Below, piece by piece: positions 35,813 through 43,329 of a stretch of DNA of 47,761 nt. Source of the DNA: Actinomycetes bacterium. GTDB taxonomy: Bacteria > Actinomycetota > Actinomycetes > JAHEKZ01. Both the position numbers and the translations under genes were made by a program. Each line of letters opens with the position of its first letter. Positions within the stretch are counted from its first letter, which is position 1. Below the pieces are notes generated by a model. That model searched no databases. It was not told the origin of the DNA and was given only the letters and a program-made list of their open reading frames with translations. The DNA lies in the NCBI GenBank assembly GCA_027118455.1, contig JAJAYZ010000061.1:1-47761 (forward strand), read 5' to 3'.

Positions 35813-36781
35813 TCAGGCAGCACCGGAGTCTCGTCCGCAGCTCCGGAACGCGCGACGGAACGCCTGCGGCGTGGTGCCTCGCTGCCGGACGAAGTGGTGG
35901 CGCAACAGCGTCGCCGAGCCGAACCCGCAGAGCCCGGCGATCCGCTCGATGGGCTCATCGGTCTCCTCGAGCAGCCGTTGGGCGTGCTGAACGCGCTGCC
36001 GGGTGAGCCACGCGTGCGGGGTGCTGCCCGTCTCGGCCTTGAACCGCCTGGCGAAAGTGCGCGGCGACAGGTGAGCACGGGCAGCCAACTCGTCGACCGA
36101 GACGTCGACATCGATGTTCTCGGTCATCCAGTCCAGCAGCGGCCCAAGCGTCACCGACTCGGTGTCCGGCACGGGTCGCTCGATGAACTGAGCCTGCCCG
36201 CCCTCTCGGTAGGCGGGCACCACCATGCGTCGCGCGATCCCGTTGGCCACAGCTGCGCCGAGCTCTTGGCGAACCACGTGCAGGCAGGCATCGATACCGG
36301 CGGCCGACCCGGCGCTGGTGATGATGGGGCCGTCGTCGACGTACAGGACATCGGGAACCACTTGGGCGCGCGGGAACCGGCTGGTGAACTCGTCCATGTG
36401 AAACCAGTGCGTGGTGCACGGACGGTCATCGAGTAACCCGGCCGCAGCCAGGGTGAAGGCCCCACTGCACACGCTCATGATGCGCCCTCCCCGCGCGATG
36501 GTCTGGTGCAACAACTCGCGAACGGCCGGGCTGACGGCGCAGTCAGTGTCCGATGCGGGAACACAGATCAGGTCGGCCAGCTCTGCCCGATCCAAGGCGT
36601 GCTCGGGGGCAATGGTGAAGCCAGACGAGGTCGTGACCGGGGCTGCACCTTCGGAGACGACGGCGAAGTCGAAGGCTGGGAGACCGACGTCGCTGCGGTC
36701 GATCCCGAAGACCTCGCAGACGACCCCCAACTCAAAGGGAGCGATCCCGGGCAGAGCCAGCACGGCCACGTTCTGCAGCAT
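35813..36781 (-). CDS. GlxA family transcriptional regulator (AraC type with DJ-1/PfpI domain)
   Basis: A 322-residue regulator with an N-terminal DJ-1/PfpI-like domain (residues about 5-175, VLALPGIAPFELGVVCEVFG, GGRIMSVCSGAFTLAAAGLL with the nucleophile-elbow Cys, TSAGSAAGIDACLHVV) and a C-terminal AraC helix-turn-helix pair (about 225-320, DELAARAHLSPRTFARRFKA and RIAGLCGFGSATLLRHHF). GlxA/CdhR-type proteins sense small molecules and activate catabolic genes. Candidate operator halves lie in its divergent upstream region. The target is unknown. Confidence 0.92.
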   Translation of the reverse strand: MLQNVAVLALPGIAPFELGVVCEVFGIDRSDVGLPAFDFAVVSEGAAPVTTSSGFTIAPEHALDRAELADLICVPASDTDCAVSPAVRELLHQTIARGGRIMSVCSGAFTLAAAGLLDDRPCTTHWFHMDEFTSRFPRAQVVPDVLYVDDGPIITSAGSAAGIDACLHVVRQELGAAVANGIARRMVVPAYREGGQAQFIERPVPDTESVTLGPLLDWMTENIDVDVSVDELAARAHLSPRTFARRFKAETGSTPHAWLTRQRVQHAQRLLEETDEPIERIAGLCGFGSATLLRHHFVRQRGTTPQAFRRAFRSCGRDSGAA

Positions 36782-36821
36782 GCGGCCAGTATGGCAGGAA
36801 CTTTACTTACAGGGGCAAGAG

Positions 36822-36835
36822 TGCCACTGGTGGCA
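36822..36835. promoter_or_regulatory. Palindrome upstream of the GlxA-type regulator
   Basis: TGCCAC-tg-GTGGCA is a perfect 6+2+6 inverted repeat, and further TGGCA/TGCCA half-sites lie at about 36791 and 36862. These flank both divergent starts, so they are candidates for an operator of the regulator or of another factor. Confidence 0.4.
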
Positions 36836-36952
36836 GGTAGTGATCTCACGCAAACTAACTGCCATGTACCGATTCAGCCCCAGCCCCCTCGCTCTCTTTC
36901 TTCTGACGGCGCAGACCCCACGGCGCCTCCGGCACCTCACCAAAGGACGATC

Positions 36953-37117
36953 ATGGACACGACACTGATCCTCATGACCGCTCAGGTCATCACCCTCGGA
37001 GCGGTGCTCCTGGCGACAGCCCGGACGGTCAGCCGCGACCGGCCAGCCACACCCCCCGGCGGTATCGCCGACTGGCGGGACGCCGAGCTCAGCTGGAACC
37101 GGCTCGGGATCCGGTGA
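36953..37117 (+). CDS. Small single-pass membrane protein (54 aa)
   Basis: Starts at ATG 36953 with AAAGGA six bases upstream. One N-terminal helix (TLILMTAQVITLGAVLLATA) anchors it; the rest (SRDRPATPPGGIADWRDAEL) is polar. Divergent from the GlxA-type regulator, so it may be its target. No family is recognised. Confidence 0.6.
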   Translation: MDTTLILMTAQVITLGAVLLATARTVSRDRPATPPGGIADWRDAELSWNRLGIR

Positions 37118-37119
37118 CG

Positions 37120-37506
37120 TCAGGAACGAGCGCGTCGCAGGAACCGCTCGCGGTCAACGAGAACGCGGGTGATCACTGCACGGCCCACCAAGCGGTCACC
37201 GTCATCGGTGGCCACCACCTCGAACCGGAGAAGTCGGCCATCGAGGTGATCGAGACGAGCCGCAACGCGAACCGTCTCACCGACCGGAAGCGCCAGCAGG
37301 TGTTCGAGCTCGACGCGGGTGCCGACCGTGGTGCTCTCTGTCGGTAACCCGGCATCACCGAGGGCCGCTATGCACGCAGCCTCAGCGAGCGCCAGTAGGC
37401 GCGGGGTGGCCAACGTTGGAACGTCTCCACTGCCGACGGCGACTGCGGTGTCGTCGGCAGTGACGACATGAACCAGGGCGGCCTGCAGTCCCACCTCGAG
37501 CGCCAT
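37120..37506 (-). CDS. Thioesterase family protein (FlK-like)
   Basis: A 128-residue hotdog-fold thioesterase. Family text: SGDVPTLATPRLLALAEAAC (start of central helix, with the Thr/Glu active-site region), STTVGTRVELEHLLALPVG and VRVAARLDHLDGRLLRFEV. This is the fluoroacetyl-CoA thioesterase-type arrangement. Its stop lies two bases from the small membrane gene's stop (convergent). It may clear acyl-CoA by-products. Confidence 0.85.
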   Translation of the reverse strand: MALEVGLQAALVHVVTADDTAVAVGSGDVPTLATPRLLALAEAACIAALGDAGLPTESTTVGTRVELEHLLALPVGETVRVAARLDHLDGRLLRFEVVATDDGDRLVGRAVITRVLVDRERFLRRARS

Positions 37507-37524
37507 GGCGCCAGAGTAGGCCTG

Positions 37525-38721
37525 TCAGGCCACAAGCCCCAGTCGACGAAGTTCGACGGTCAGGTCGTGCGGGCTGCTGGACGCCAGCATGGCTGCCTCG
37601 AGCGTGATCACACCGTCGCGGATGAGTGAAACCAGGTGCTGGTCGAAGGTCTGCATCCCGTAGTAGGAGCCCTCACCGATCAGCTGAGTGATCGTGCCGG
37701 TCTTTTCCGGGTCGGCGATCGCGTCGGCGATGCGGCCGGTGTTGATGAGTACCTCCATGGTCACGCAACGTCCGTAACCGTCCGACCGTGGGACCAGACG
37801 TTGGCACAAGATTCCCCGCAGCGACTCAGACAGCGTCATCCGGATCTGCTTCTGCTCGTGCGGAGGGAAGAAGTCGATGATGCGGTTGACCGTCTCGGAC
37901 GCGTCCGTCGTGTGGAGGGTCGACATGACGAAGTGACCCGTCTCGGCAGCGGCCAAGGCCGCCTTCACCGTCTCGACGTCGCGCATCTCACCCACAAGGA
38001 TGACGTCGGGGTCCTGGCGCATCCCGGCACGGAGGGCCGTCGCGAAGTCGGCGGTGTCGAGCTTGACCTCGCGCTGGTTGATCATCGCCAGCTTGTCGAA
38101 GTGAAGCACCTCAATCGGGTCCTCGATCGTGACCACGTGCACTTCGCGGTTCTGGTTGATGTGGTCGATCATGCCCGCGAGCGTCGTTGTCTTACCTGAG
38201 CCGGTTGGTCCGGTCACGAGCACAAGACCGCGGGGTTCCATCGCGAGAGCCGATACCACCTGCGGCAAGCCGAGGTCGTCCAGACCGATCGCTCCGACCG
38301 AGACGCGACGAAAGACCAGTCCAGCTGCTCCTCGAGCTCGGAAGGCGTTGACGCGGAAGCGACCGATGCCGGACATCGAGTAAGCGAAGTCAGCCTCGTT
38401 GGTGTCGACAAACTCCTTCCAGAGGTCGGGACGGTCACGGAGCACCTCGGTGACCATGTGCTCGGTGTCAATGTTCGTCAACGTCGGGGCCTGCAGCTTG
38501 CGGAGCCGGCCGTCAATACGAACTCGTGGCGCCGACCCGGTCTTGCAGTGCAGGTCCGAGCCGCCGATCTCGACGAGCGCCTTCAGGAACGGCTCGACCG
38601 ACTGGGGGCCAGAAGGTGCCGGCGCGGCTGGAGTGAGGACCGGGTCGTCCGAGCCGGCAGGCTGCTCGTACTCGATGTCAGTGGTCTCCACGAGGGAGGC
38701 TTCGACGTCAGGAAGTGCCAC
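37525..38721 (-). CDS. PilT-type twitching ATPase
   Basis: A 398-residue hexameric retraction ATPase. The acidic N-terminal extension (about 40 residues) precedes SDLHCKTGSAPRVRIDG and the RecA-like core with Walker A GPTGSGKTTT, Asp box IEDPIEVLH, Walker B DVILVGEMRD and His box GHFVMSTLHTTD. It depolymerises type IV pili at the membrane. No pilin, PilB or PilC gene is in the window, so it may be an orphan or serve a distant pilus locus. ATG 38721. Confidence 0.93.
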   Translation of the reverse strand: MALPDVEASLVETTDIEYEQPAGSDDPVLTPAAPAPSGPQSVEPFLKALVEIGGSDLHCKTGSAPRVRIDGRLRKLQAPTLTNIDTEHMVTEVLRDRPDLWKEFVDTNEADFAYSMSGIGRFRVNAFRARGAAGLVFRRVSVGAIGLDDLGLPQVVSALAMEPRGLVLVTGPTGSGKTTTLAGMIDHINQNREVHVVTIEDPIEVLHFDKLAMINQREVKLDTADFATALRAGMRQDPDVILVGEMRDVETVKAALAAAETGHFVMSTLHTTDASETVNRIIDFFPPHEQKQIRMTLSESLRGILCQRLVPRSDGYGRCVTMEVLINTGRIADAIADPEKTGTITQLIGEGSYYGMQTFDQHLVSLIRDGVITLEAAMLASSSPHDLTVELRRLGLVA

Positions 38722-38751
38722 CTTTAGGCCAAGCAGGCTAGTCCTTTGGAG

Positions 38752-38967
38752 TCAGGCGAGCTCGACCATCACGTCGCCCTCTTGCACGACGTCCCCTTCG
38801 GCGACCGAGACAGCGCTGACCGTCCCACCATGTTCGGCCAGAACCGGGATCTCCATCTTCATCGACTCCATGATCACCACAGCCTGACCAGGCTCGACGA
38901 CGTCCCCGCGGGACACCAGCAACAACAGCACGTTCGCCACCATCTCTGCACGAATCTGCTCGGTCAC
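38752..38967 (-). CDS. Biotin/lipoyl-attachment carrier protein
   Basis: A 71-residue BCCP-like domain with the biotinylation motif ESMKMEIPV. GTG 38967 gives the usual short form (TEQIRAEMVANVLLLLVSRG). It is a stand-alone carrier (biotin carboxyl carrier protein type) that must pair with carboxylase subunits encoded elsewhere. It is transcribed toward pilT with 30 bases between the two genes. Upstream lies the dead tauE. Confidence 0.85.
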   Translation of the reverse strand: MTEQIRAEMVANVLLLLVSRGDVVEPGQAVVIMESMKMEIPVLAEHGGTVSAVSVAEGDVVQEGDVMVELA

Positions 38968-39099
38968 TGCCTCACTTCCCTCCAGCCGACATCTGCGCCC
39001 CATCCAATCATGCTGGCGGCGGGCCTCAGCCTCTCGGCAAGAGGAGAGCCCCGGCCACCACAACCCAATCTGTCCGACCCCCGCAAAACCTTCAGCGCT

Positions 39100-39600
39100 G
39101 GCCGGAGCCAACGCGAGCCCGTAGCCGATGCCAGGAAGGGTGCGGACGGCCGTGAGTCCGACAACGAGCAGCTTCGTCAGCTGCATCACTGGCAGCAGCG
39201 GCCGTCTCCGTCCCGATGTAGGCACCCCTGGGTCAGACCCAGGGCCAGGTCAAAGGAGCCACCAGCGGCCCCACACTGCCCGCGAGGGCAGATCCCAGCC
39301 CGGACGCCGCCCCAACCCCAACGCACCCAGATCAATGCAAGCAGGAGAAACACACCCATCGTCCTGGTCAAGAACTGAGCGGGAGCGGCAACGAAGATCA
39401 GCGACCCGAGCACCGCCGCGGGAACTGATCCGATCGCGAACCACTTCACCAGAGGGCGATCGAGCTGGGAACGATGGAGGAAGACCCTGCTGATGTTGCT
39501 GGTCAGCAGGGCGATGGCCAAGACGGACGGCCACTGCGTCGGACGCACCGAACGCGATGACGAAGATCGGCAGGGGCAGCGCCCAACCGAACCTGGGCCC
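39100..39600 (-). pseudogene. Decayed TauE/SafE-like sulfite exporter
   Basis: On the minus strand, family fragments appear in order but in different frames: FVIAFGASDAVAV, then TSNISRVFLHRSQLDRPLVK, WFAIGSVPAAVLGSLIFVAA, GVFLLLALIWVR, GAYIGTETAAAA (after an in-frame stop) and VMQLTKLLVVG. Intact members have about 250 residues and 7-8 membrane helices. Frameshifts and a stop show it is dead. Confidence 0.7.
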
Positions 39601-39620
39601 CTACGGCGCGGCTCCAGACC

Positions 39621-40910
39621 TCACACGTCCACCAGCATGGTGCGCTCGACGACCCTGCTGGCGATGTCGACCACCAGGGGGTCGTACTCCTCAGCCATTC
39701 CTTCACGCAGCCGGCCCAGTGCGTACATCCGTTGAACGCTCTCCATCGAGCCACCGGCGAAGTCGTCATAGGCATTGGCCACTCGGATGATGCGACTAGC
39801 TATCGGGATGTTGGCGTCGAAGGGCTGCCCCGGACGCCGGAACGGCTCGGTCTGCTGCTCGACGATGTGCGCAACGCGGTCCATTCCGCTCTGCCGGATC
39901 ACCTCGGCCCCATAGGCCGCGATGCGCCGCTGATCGTCGCGGGCGATCAATGTCGTGGCTCCACCGGAGATGGGGTCGGTGAGCGAGAGCTGTCCGATGT
40001 CGTGCATCAGGGCGGCGTACTTCAAGTCCTTGATCGCGTCCTCAGAGAGCCCCATCTCACGCCCAACGGCGACGGAGAGCTGCGCCACCCGCTGGGAGTG
40101 CCCGGTCTCGGTGTAGCCACCCACCTCGGTGACGCGGGAGAGCGCCTGGATCGTCTGGTCGTAGGTGGCTCGGATGCTCGCATAGCGACGGAAGGAGAAC
40201 TGCGCGACGAGCAGTGGCAGCGCGAAGAGCGGCAGCGCCCAGTAGCCCATGACCTCTGCGGCCAGTGCGATCAGAACGCCGGTGGCGCCGATCGCCGAGC
40301 CGATCCCCACCAGCGCCCCCAACTCGTCGCGTGCAGCAGCCATGAAGGGGCTGCGCTCTCGGCCAGAGCGCGCCAGGGCGGCGAGCAGTGCGTCCACGAG
40401 ACCGCAGAAGAGGACGATCGCGAGCATCAGGGCCGGAAGCCGCCATCCGCCGTCCGAGATGTCCTTGAGGTATCCGTTCGTGTAGAGCGGGCGGAAGAGC
40501 AACGCGGCGAAACCGGCGATCAGCACGCGGCGGGCCAACGACTCGAGCCGCGGCGGCTGCCCGACTGCCATGTGCGGCACAGCCCCGACCAGGATCGCGA
40601 TCGTGCTGACCGCCACCACCTGAAGCACGCCATAGGTCGTTGGGATCGTTTCGTCCGGCATGCGGAAGTCGCCGAGCAATGCGTAGGCCAATCCTCCGGC
40701 CGCCCCGATGGGAGCCGCGGAACGGTCACCGGGCAGGTTCACCCTGACGAGCTCACCGACAGCGATCAACGCACCGAAGGCGATCGCGATCTGAGGATCA
40801 AGGACGGGTTGGGACGCGGTTGCCGCAACCCCGGCCACCGCCAGCAGGAAGCCTCCCGCGACCACGAGCACCGAGCCACCGGAGAACTCGTCAGCCCAGG
40901 TTCGCCTCAT
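39621..40910 (-). CDS. Membrane HD-domain protein, degenerate HD-GYP
   Basis: A 429-residue protein: an N-terminal half with about six or seven membrane helices, a linker of about 50 residues, then an HD domain: GHSQRVAQLSVAVGREMG, MHDIGQLSLTDP, and RIIRVANAYDDFAGG. Compared with the upstream HD-GYP, HDVGK is HDIGQ and the HHERxDGxGYP block is missing (EQQTEPFRRPGQPFDANIP). The metal-binding His/Asp remain in the first part. It probably lacks cyclic-di-GMP phosphodiesterase activity. It overlaps the upstream gene by 4 bp (ATGA), so the pair is coupled. Confidence 0.88.
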   Translation of the reverse strand: MRRTWADEFSGGSVLVVAGGFLLAVAGVAATASQPVLDPQIAIAFGALIAVGELVRVNLPGDRSAAPIGAAGGLAYALLGDFRMPDETIPTTYGVLQVVAVSTIAILVGAVPHMAVGQPPRLESLARRVLIAGFAALLFRPLYTNGYLKDISDGGWRLPALMLAIVLFCGLVDALLAALARSGRERSPFMAAARDELGALVGIGSAIGATGVLIALAAEVMGYWALPLFALPLLVAQFSFRRYASIRATYDQTIQALSRVTEVGGYTETGHSQRVAQLSVAVGREMGLSEDAIKDLKYAALMHDIGQLSLTDPISGGATTLIARDDQRRIAAYGAEVIRQSGMDRVAHIVEQQTEPFRRPGQPFDANIPIASRIIRVANAYDDFAGGSMESVQRMYALGRLREGMAEEYDPLVVDIASRVVERTMLVDV

Positions 40911-42346
40911 GACCAGCCCCCTCGACCCAGGACATCCCGCCGATGCAGCGTCCGCTCGTTGAGCGCCTCGGACGCAGCGGCCTCGGCTGCCACCTGGGCA
41001 TCGGGCTCGGTCGGAAGATTCGCCGTCGGGTCGTCGTGGTCGAAGGTCGGGGAGCCAAGCTCGATGTCCAGCTGCCGCCTCTCAGCTGGCGCCACCGTCG
41101 TCCACGGATCGCGTTCGAGGGCACTGAAAAGCGCTTGCACCATCGTCGCGTCGAACTGGGTACCTGCGCACTTCTCAAGCTCGCTCAGTGCCTCCGAGAC
41201 ATCGCGGGCGCCCCGGTAAGAACGCGTCGAGGTCATCGAGTCGAACGCGTCAGCAACAGCAATGATCCTGGCGAACTCGGGGATGTCGTTTCCGGAGAGG
41301 CCAAGCGGGTAGCCACGGCCGTCGAGCCGCTCGTGGTGGTGCATGATCCCGTTGTACGCCTCCTCGAGGAAGGCGATGCCACGGACCATCTCGGTACCGT
41401 TCCTGGGGTGGCGCTTGATGGCGGCGAACTCCATGTCGCTCAGTGGTCCGGTCTTCTGCAGCACCCTGGTAGGTACACCCAGCTTGCCAACGTCGTGCAG
41501 AACTCCCGCATATCTCAGCGCCTCGACGCGGTCGTCGCGCATATCGAGGATGCGCGCGATGAGCACCGATGCACGCGACACCCGCTCGCTATGTCCTCGG
41601 GTGTAGTGGTCCTTGGTCTCTACCGCCTGCACCAGGGCCCGGATCGTCGACTCGTACGCCTCTCGCTGCTCCGCATACTGGTTCCAGGCACGGCGAGCGA
41701 CCAGAAGCGGCAACAGGACGAGCGCTGCAGCGAATCCCTCGCCGATCGACCAGAGAACGGCCATCAACAAGCCGAGCAGACCGTAAGCAAAGTACGGACC
41801 GACCGACGACAGAACCATGCTGCGCCAGATCGTGCTTGGCCGGATCTGCTCCTGCAGAGCCAGGATGCCCGACATGAGTCCGGCATTGACGGCGATCACG
41901 GCTGCGATCGACACGACGATGGGGGGAAGCAGCTCCGGCGAGAACCCTTTGTCGGGCAGGGTCTGCATCGACTCGCCGCCCATGGCGTCGTAGACCAGGC
42001 CACCGGCCAAACCCATCAGCACCCACTGGGCGTTGTTGAAGAGCACTCGAGAGATCGACTTGCGCCTATCCAGCACAACCGCCGAGACCCCAACCAGACA
42101 CGCCACCGACCAGCCACCGATCAGGTATGCGGCAATCAGAATCGGCACGTTGGCCGAGAGGTCTACCTGTTGTGTCATCCGCGACTTCAGGTGGAGCGAG
42201 AGAACGAACATAGGTGCCAGCACCAGCAGGACCTGCAGATGCTGGCGATCGTCAACCATCGCTACCACGGCAGCGATCAGCGCAGCAGAGGCACCGGCCG
42301 TCACGACGGCCAGGTACACCTTTGCTGCCCGACGAAGCTGCTGCAT
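40907..42346 (-). CDS. Membrane HD-GYP cyclic-di-GMP phosphodiesterase
   Basis: A 479-residue protein: seven or so N-terminal membrane helices, then a canonical HD-GYP domain with YTRGHSERVSRASVLIARIL, LHDVGKLGVP, IMHHHERLDGRGYPLG and VADAFDSMTSTRSYR. These residues bind the metal pair and cyclic-di-GMP. The domain hydrolyses c-di-GMP to pGpG or GMP at the membrane. AGGAG is eight bases upstream of ATG 42346. The Ala/Asp-rich C-terminal tail is low complexity. The 25-bp inverted repeat begins 25 bases upstream of the start (42371). Confidence 0.92.
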   Translation of the reverse strand: MQQLRRAAKVYLAVVTAGASAALIAAVVAMVDDRQHLQVLLVLAPMFVLSLHLKSRMTQQVDLSANVPILIAAYLIGGWSVACLVGVSAVVLDRRKSISRVLFNNAQWVLMGLAGGLVYDAMGGESMQTLPDKGFSPELLPPIVVSIAAVIAVNAGLMSGILALQEQIRPSTIWRSMVLSSVGPYFAYGLLGLLMAVLWSIGEGFAAALVLLPLLVARRAWNQYAEQREAYESTIRALVQAVETKDHYTRGHSERVSRASVLIARILDMRDDRVEALRYAGVLHDVGKLGVPTRVLQKTGPLSDMEFAAIKRHPRNGTEMVRGIAFLEEAYNGIMHHHERLDGRGYPLGLSGNDIPEFARIIAVADAFDSMTSTRSYRGARDVSEALSELEKCAGTQFDATMVQALFSALERDPWTTVAPAERRQLDIELGSPTFDHDDPTANLPTEPDAQVAAEAAASEALNERTLHRRDVLGRGGWS

Positions 42347-42370
42347 GCGGTCGACTCCTGGGGGAAGTGT

Positions 42371-42395
42371 GAGGGGGGATCGGGGATCGGCAGCG
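42371..42395. repeat. Left arm of 25-bp inverted repeat
   Basis: Bases 42371-42395 start GAGGGGGGATC and end GGATCGGCAGCG. They match the reverse complement of 42593-42617 at 24 of 25 positions; only the sixth base differs. It lies 25 bases before the HD-GYP start. Its partner lies 197 bases away. Confidence 0.9.
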
Positions 42396-42403
42396 TCGAA
42401 CCT

Positions 42404-42469
42404 CTAGTGCCACGACCAACCAGCACCGCTGGAAAGGAAACGCTCTACCGCGGAGACAAGCTTGTTCAT
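42404..42469 (-). CDS. Possible 21-residue peptide
   Basis: MNKLVSAVERFLSSGAG followed by four residues and TAG. GGGGTGA lies eight bases upstream of the ATG. The beginning resembles the leader of type IVb (Flp) pilins, which start with Met, Lys or Asn and a basic helix, but there is no hydrophobic segment. It may be a chance frame. Confidence 0.25.
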   Translation of the reverse strand: MNKLVSAVERFLSSGAGWSWH

Positions 42470-42566
42470 GTGTGGGAATCACCCCTTGTCCGTGATGTCA
42501 CCGGCCCCGCTAGTGGCCGATGCAGCATCCGCTCCGCTCAAAGGTGTGGGCCCCGAAAGGCTCCAC

Positions 42567-42583
42567 ATGATTCTCCAAATCAT
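42567..42583. promoter_or_regulatory. Palindrome ATGATT-N5-AATCAT
   Basis: Perfect 6-bp arms with a five-base centre inside the segment between the inverted repeats. Operator-like, unknown regulator. Confidence 0.4.
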
Positions 42584-42592
42584 CAGCTCACC

Positions 42593-42617
42593 CGCTGCCG
42601 ATCCCCGATCCACCCTC
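42593..42617. repeat. Right arm of 25-bp inverted repeat
   Basis: CGCTGCCGATCCCCGATCC followed by ACCCTC: reverse complement of the left arm at 42371-42395 with one mismatch. No target-site duplication is seen outside the arms. Confidence 0.9.
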
Positions 42618-42735
42618 TTCAGTTGTCTGGCGGCTCCTCGAAAGAACAAACACCACCGAGACGGAAGTGAAGGGTGTGACAGGTGTGAACGTCAAGGAGC
42701 GAGGGCACTTGAAGCCAAACTTTCACCATGATTGG

Positions 42736-42757
42736 CCCATTCAGGCTAGTGAATGGG
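42736..42757. promoter_or_regulatory. 22-bp palindrome upstream of the gene at 42853
   Basis: CCCATTCA-ggctag-TGAATGGG is a perfect 8-bp inverted repeat with a six-base centre, followed five bases later by TAAATA (42763-42768), a possible -10. The spacing suits a repressor site over a promoter. Confidence 0.55.
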
Positions 42758-42852
42758 GTCATAAATAACCATGTTGAACCCGTTCGGAGCATGCAGTCCG
42801 GGGACTCGTCCACGTCTGCCCCTACACGCCGTAGCCTGCTCTCGGGGAGTCG

Positions 42853-43329
42853 ATGAGCAGGAGTCAAAGCGCAAGGGTGAGGGGGATCGTGACTGCTGAG
42901 CCAGGCCGAGTCGCGGCGTACGCCGACCTCGTCGCCGCCGTCCTCGATCTTCGCGGATCCGGTCCGACCCAGGCCTTCGACGCGGCACTGGCTGACGCCC
43001 TGGCCACCGGCGCGATCTCCGACGACTTGGCTCGCCAGTTGCGGTGGCTGCAGCGGGTCGGCGAACGGGCCATCGTCGAGCACGCCGAGGCTGTTTTGCC
43101 GCCCGCCCTGGTCGCCCTGCAGGCCATCGCATCCCACGCCGGCGCTGCCATCGACCACCAGGCGACCGCAACGACTGACAGGCTCGCTGACGATGTCGCG
43201 CAGCTCACTGATCTCGCTGAGCCGGTCGAGCCAGAGCCAGCCCCCGTCGTCGCACTCGAAGGCCGGCGCGTGCTCGTCGCAGGACTCCGGCCGCTACCCG
43301 ATCCTGCTCACCGTGGGACCCTTCCGTAG
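42853..43329 (+). CDS. Hypothetical protein (158 aa)
   Basis: ATG 42853 with GGGGAG six bases upstream. The first 100 residues are helical (YADLVAAVLDLRGSGPTQAF, LARQLRWLQRVGERAIVEHA); the rest is Ala/Pro/Val-rich and ends without a recognised domain. Its TAG abuts the GTG of the next gene, so the two are probably co-transcribed. Family unknown. Confidence 0.7.
   Translation: MSRSQSARVRGIVTAEPGRVAAYADLVAAVLDLRGSGPTQAFDAALADALATGAISDDLARQLRWLQRVGERAIVEHAEAVLPPALVALQAIASHAGAAIDHQATATTDRLADDVAQLTDLAEPVEPEPAPVVALEGRRVLVAGLRPLPDPAHRGTLP

Larger units (their letters stand above)
42396..42592. other. 197-bp segment between the inverted repeats
   Basis: An intergenic segment flanked by the 25-bp arms. 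It holds a short minus-strand open frame (42404-42469), an ATGATT-ctcca-AATCAT palindrome (42567-42583) and no longer gene. Its position directly upstream of the HD-GYP operon means any promoter for that operon within it would be reversed by recombination at the arms. Confidence 0.6.

Noticed and set aside
39732..41219. 495-codon plus-strand open frame over the HD-domain genes
   Set aside because: Arg/Asp/His-rich composition and complete overlap with two recognisable genes mark it as a shadow frame.
40943..42670. 575-codon plus-strand open frame
   Set aside because: It is antisense to the HD-GYP gene and also crosses the inverted-repeat region; no motif and no ribosome-binding site.
42347..42852. 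Possible cyclic-di-GMP riboswitch in the HD-GYP upstream region
   Set aside because: I searched both strands for the conserved class I core and did not find it.
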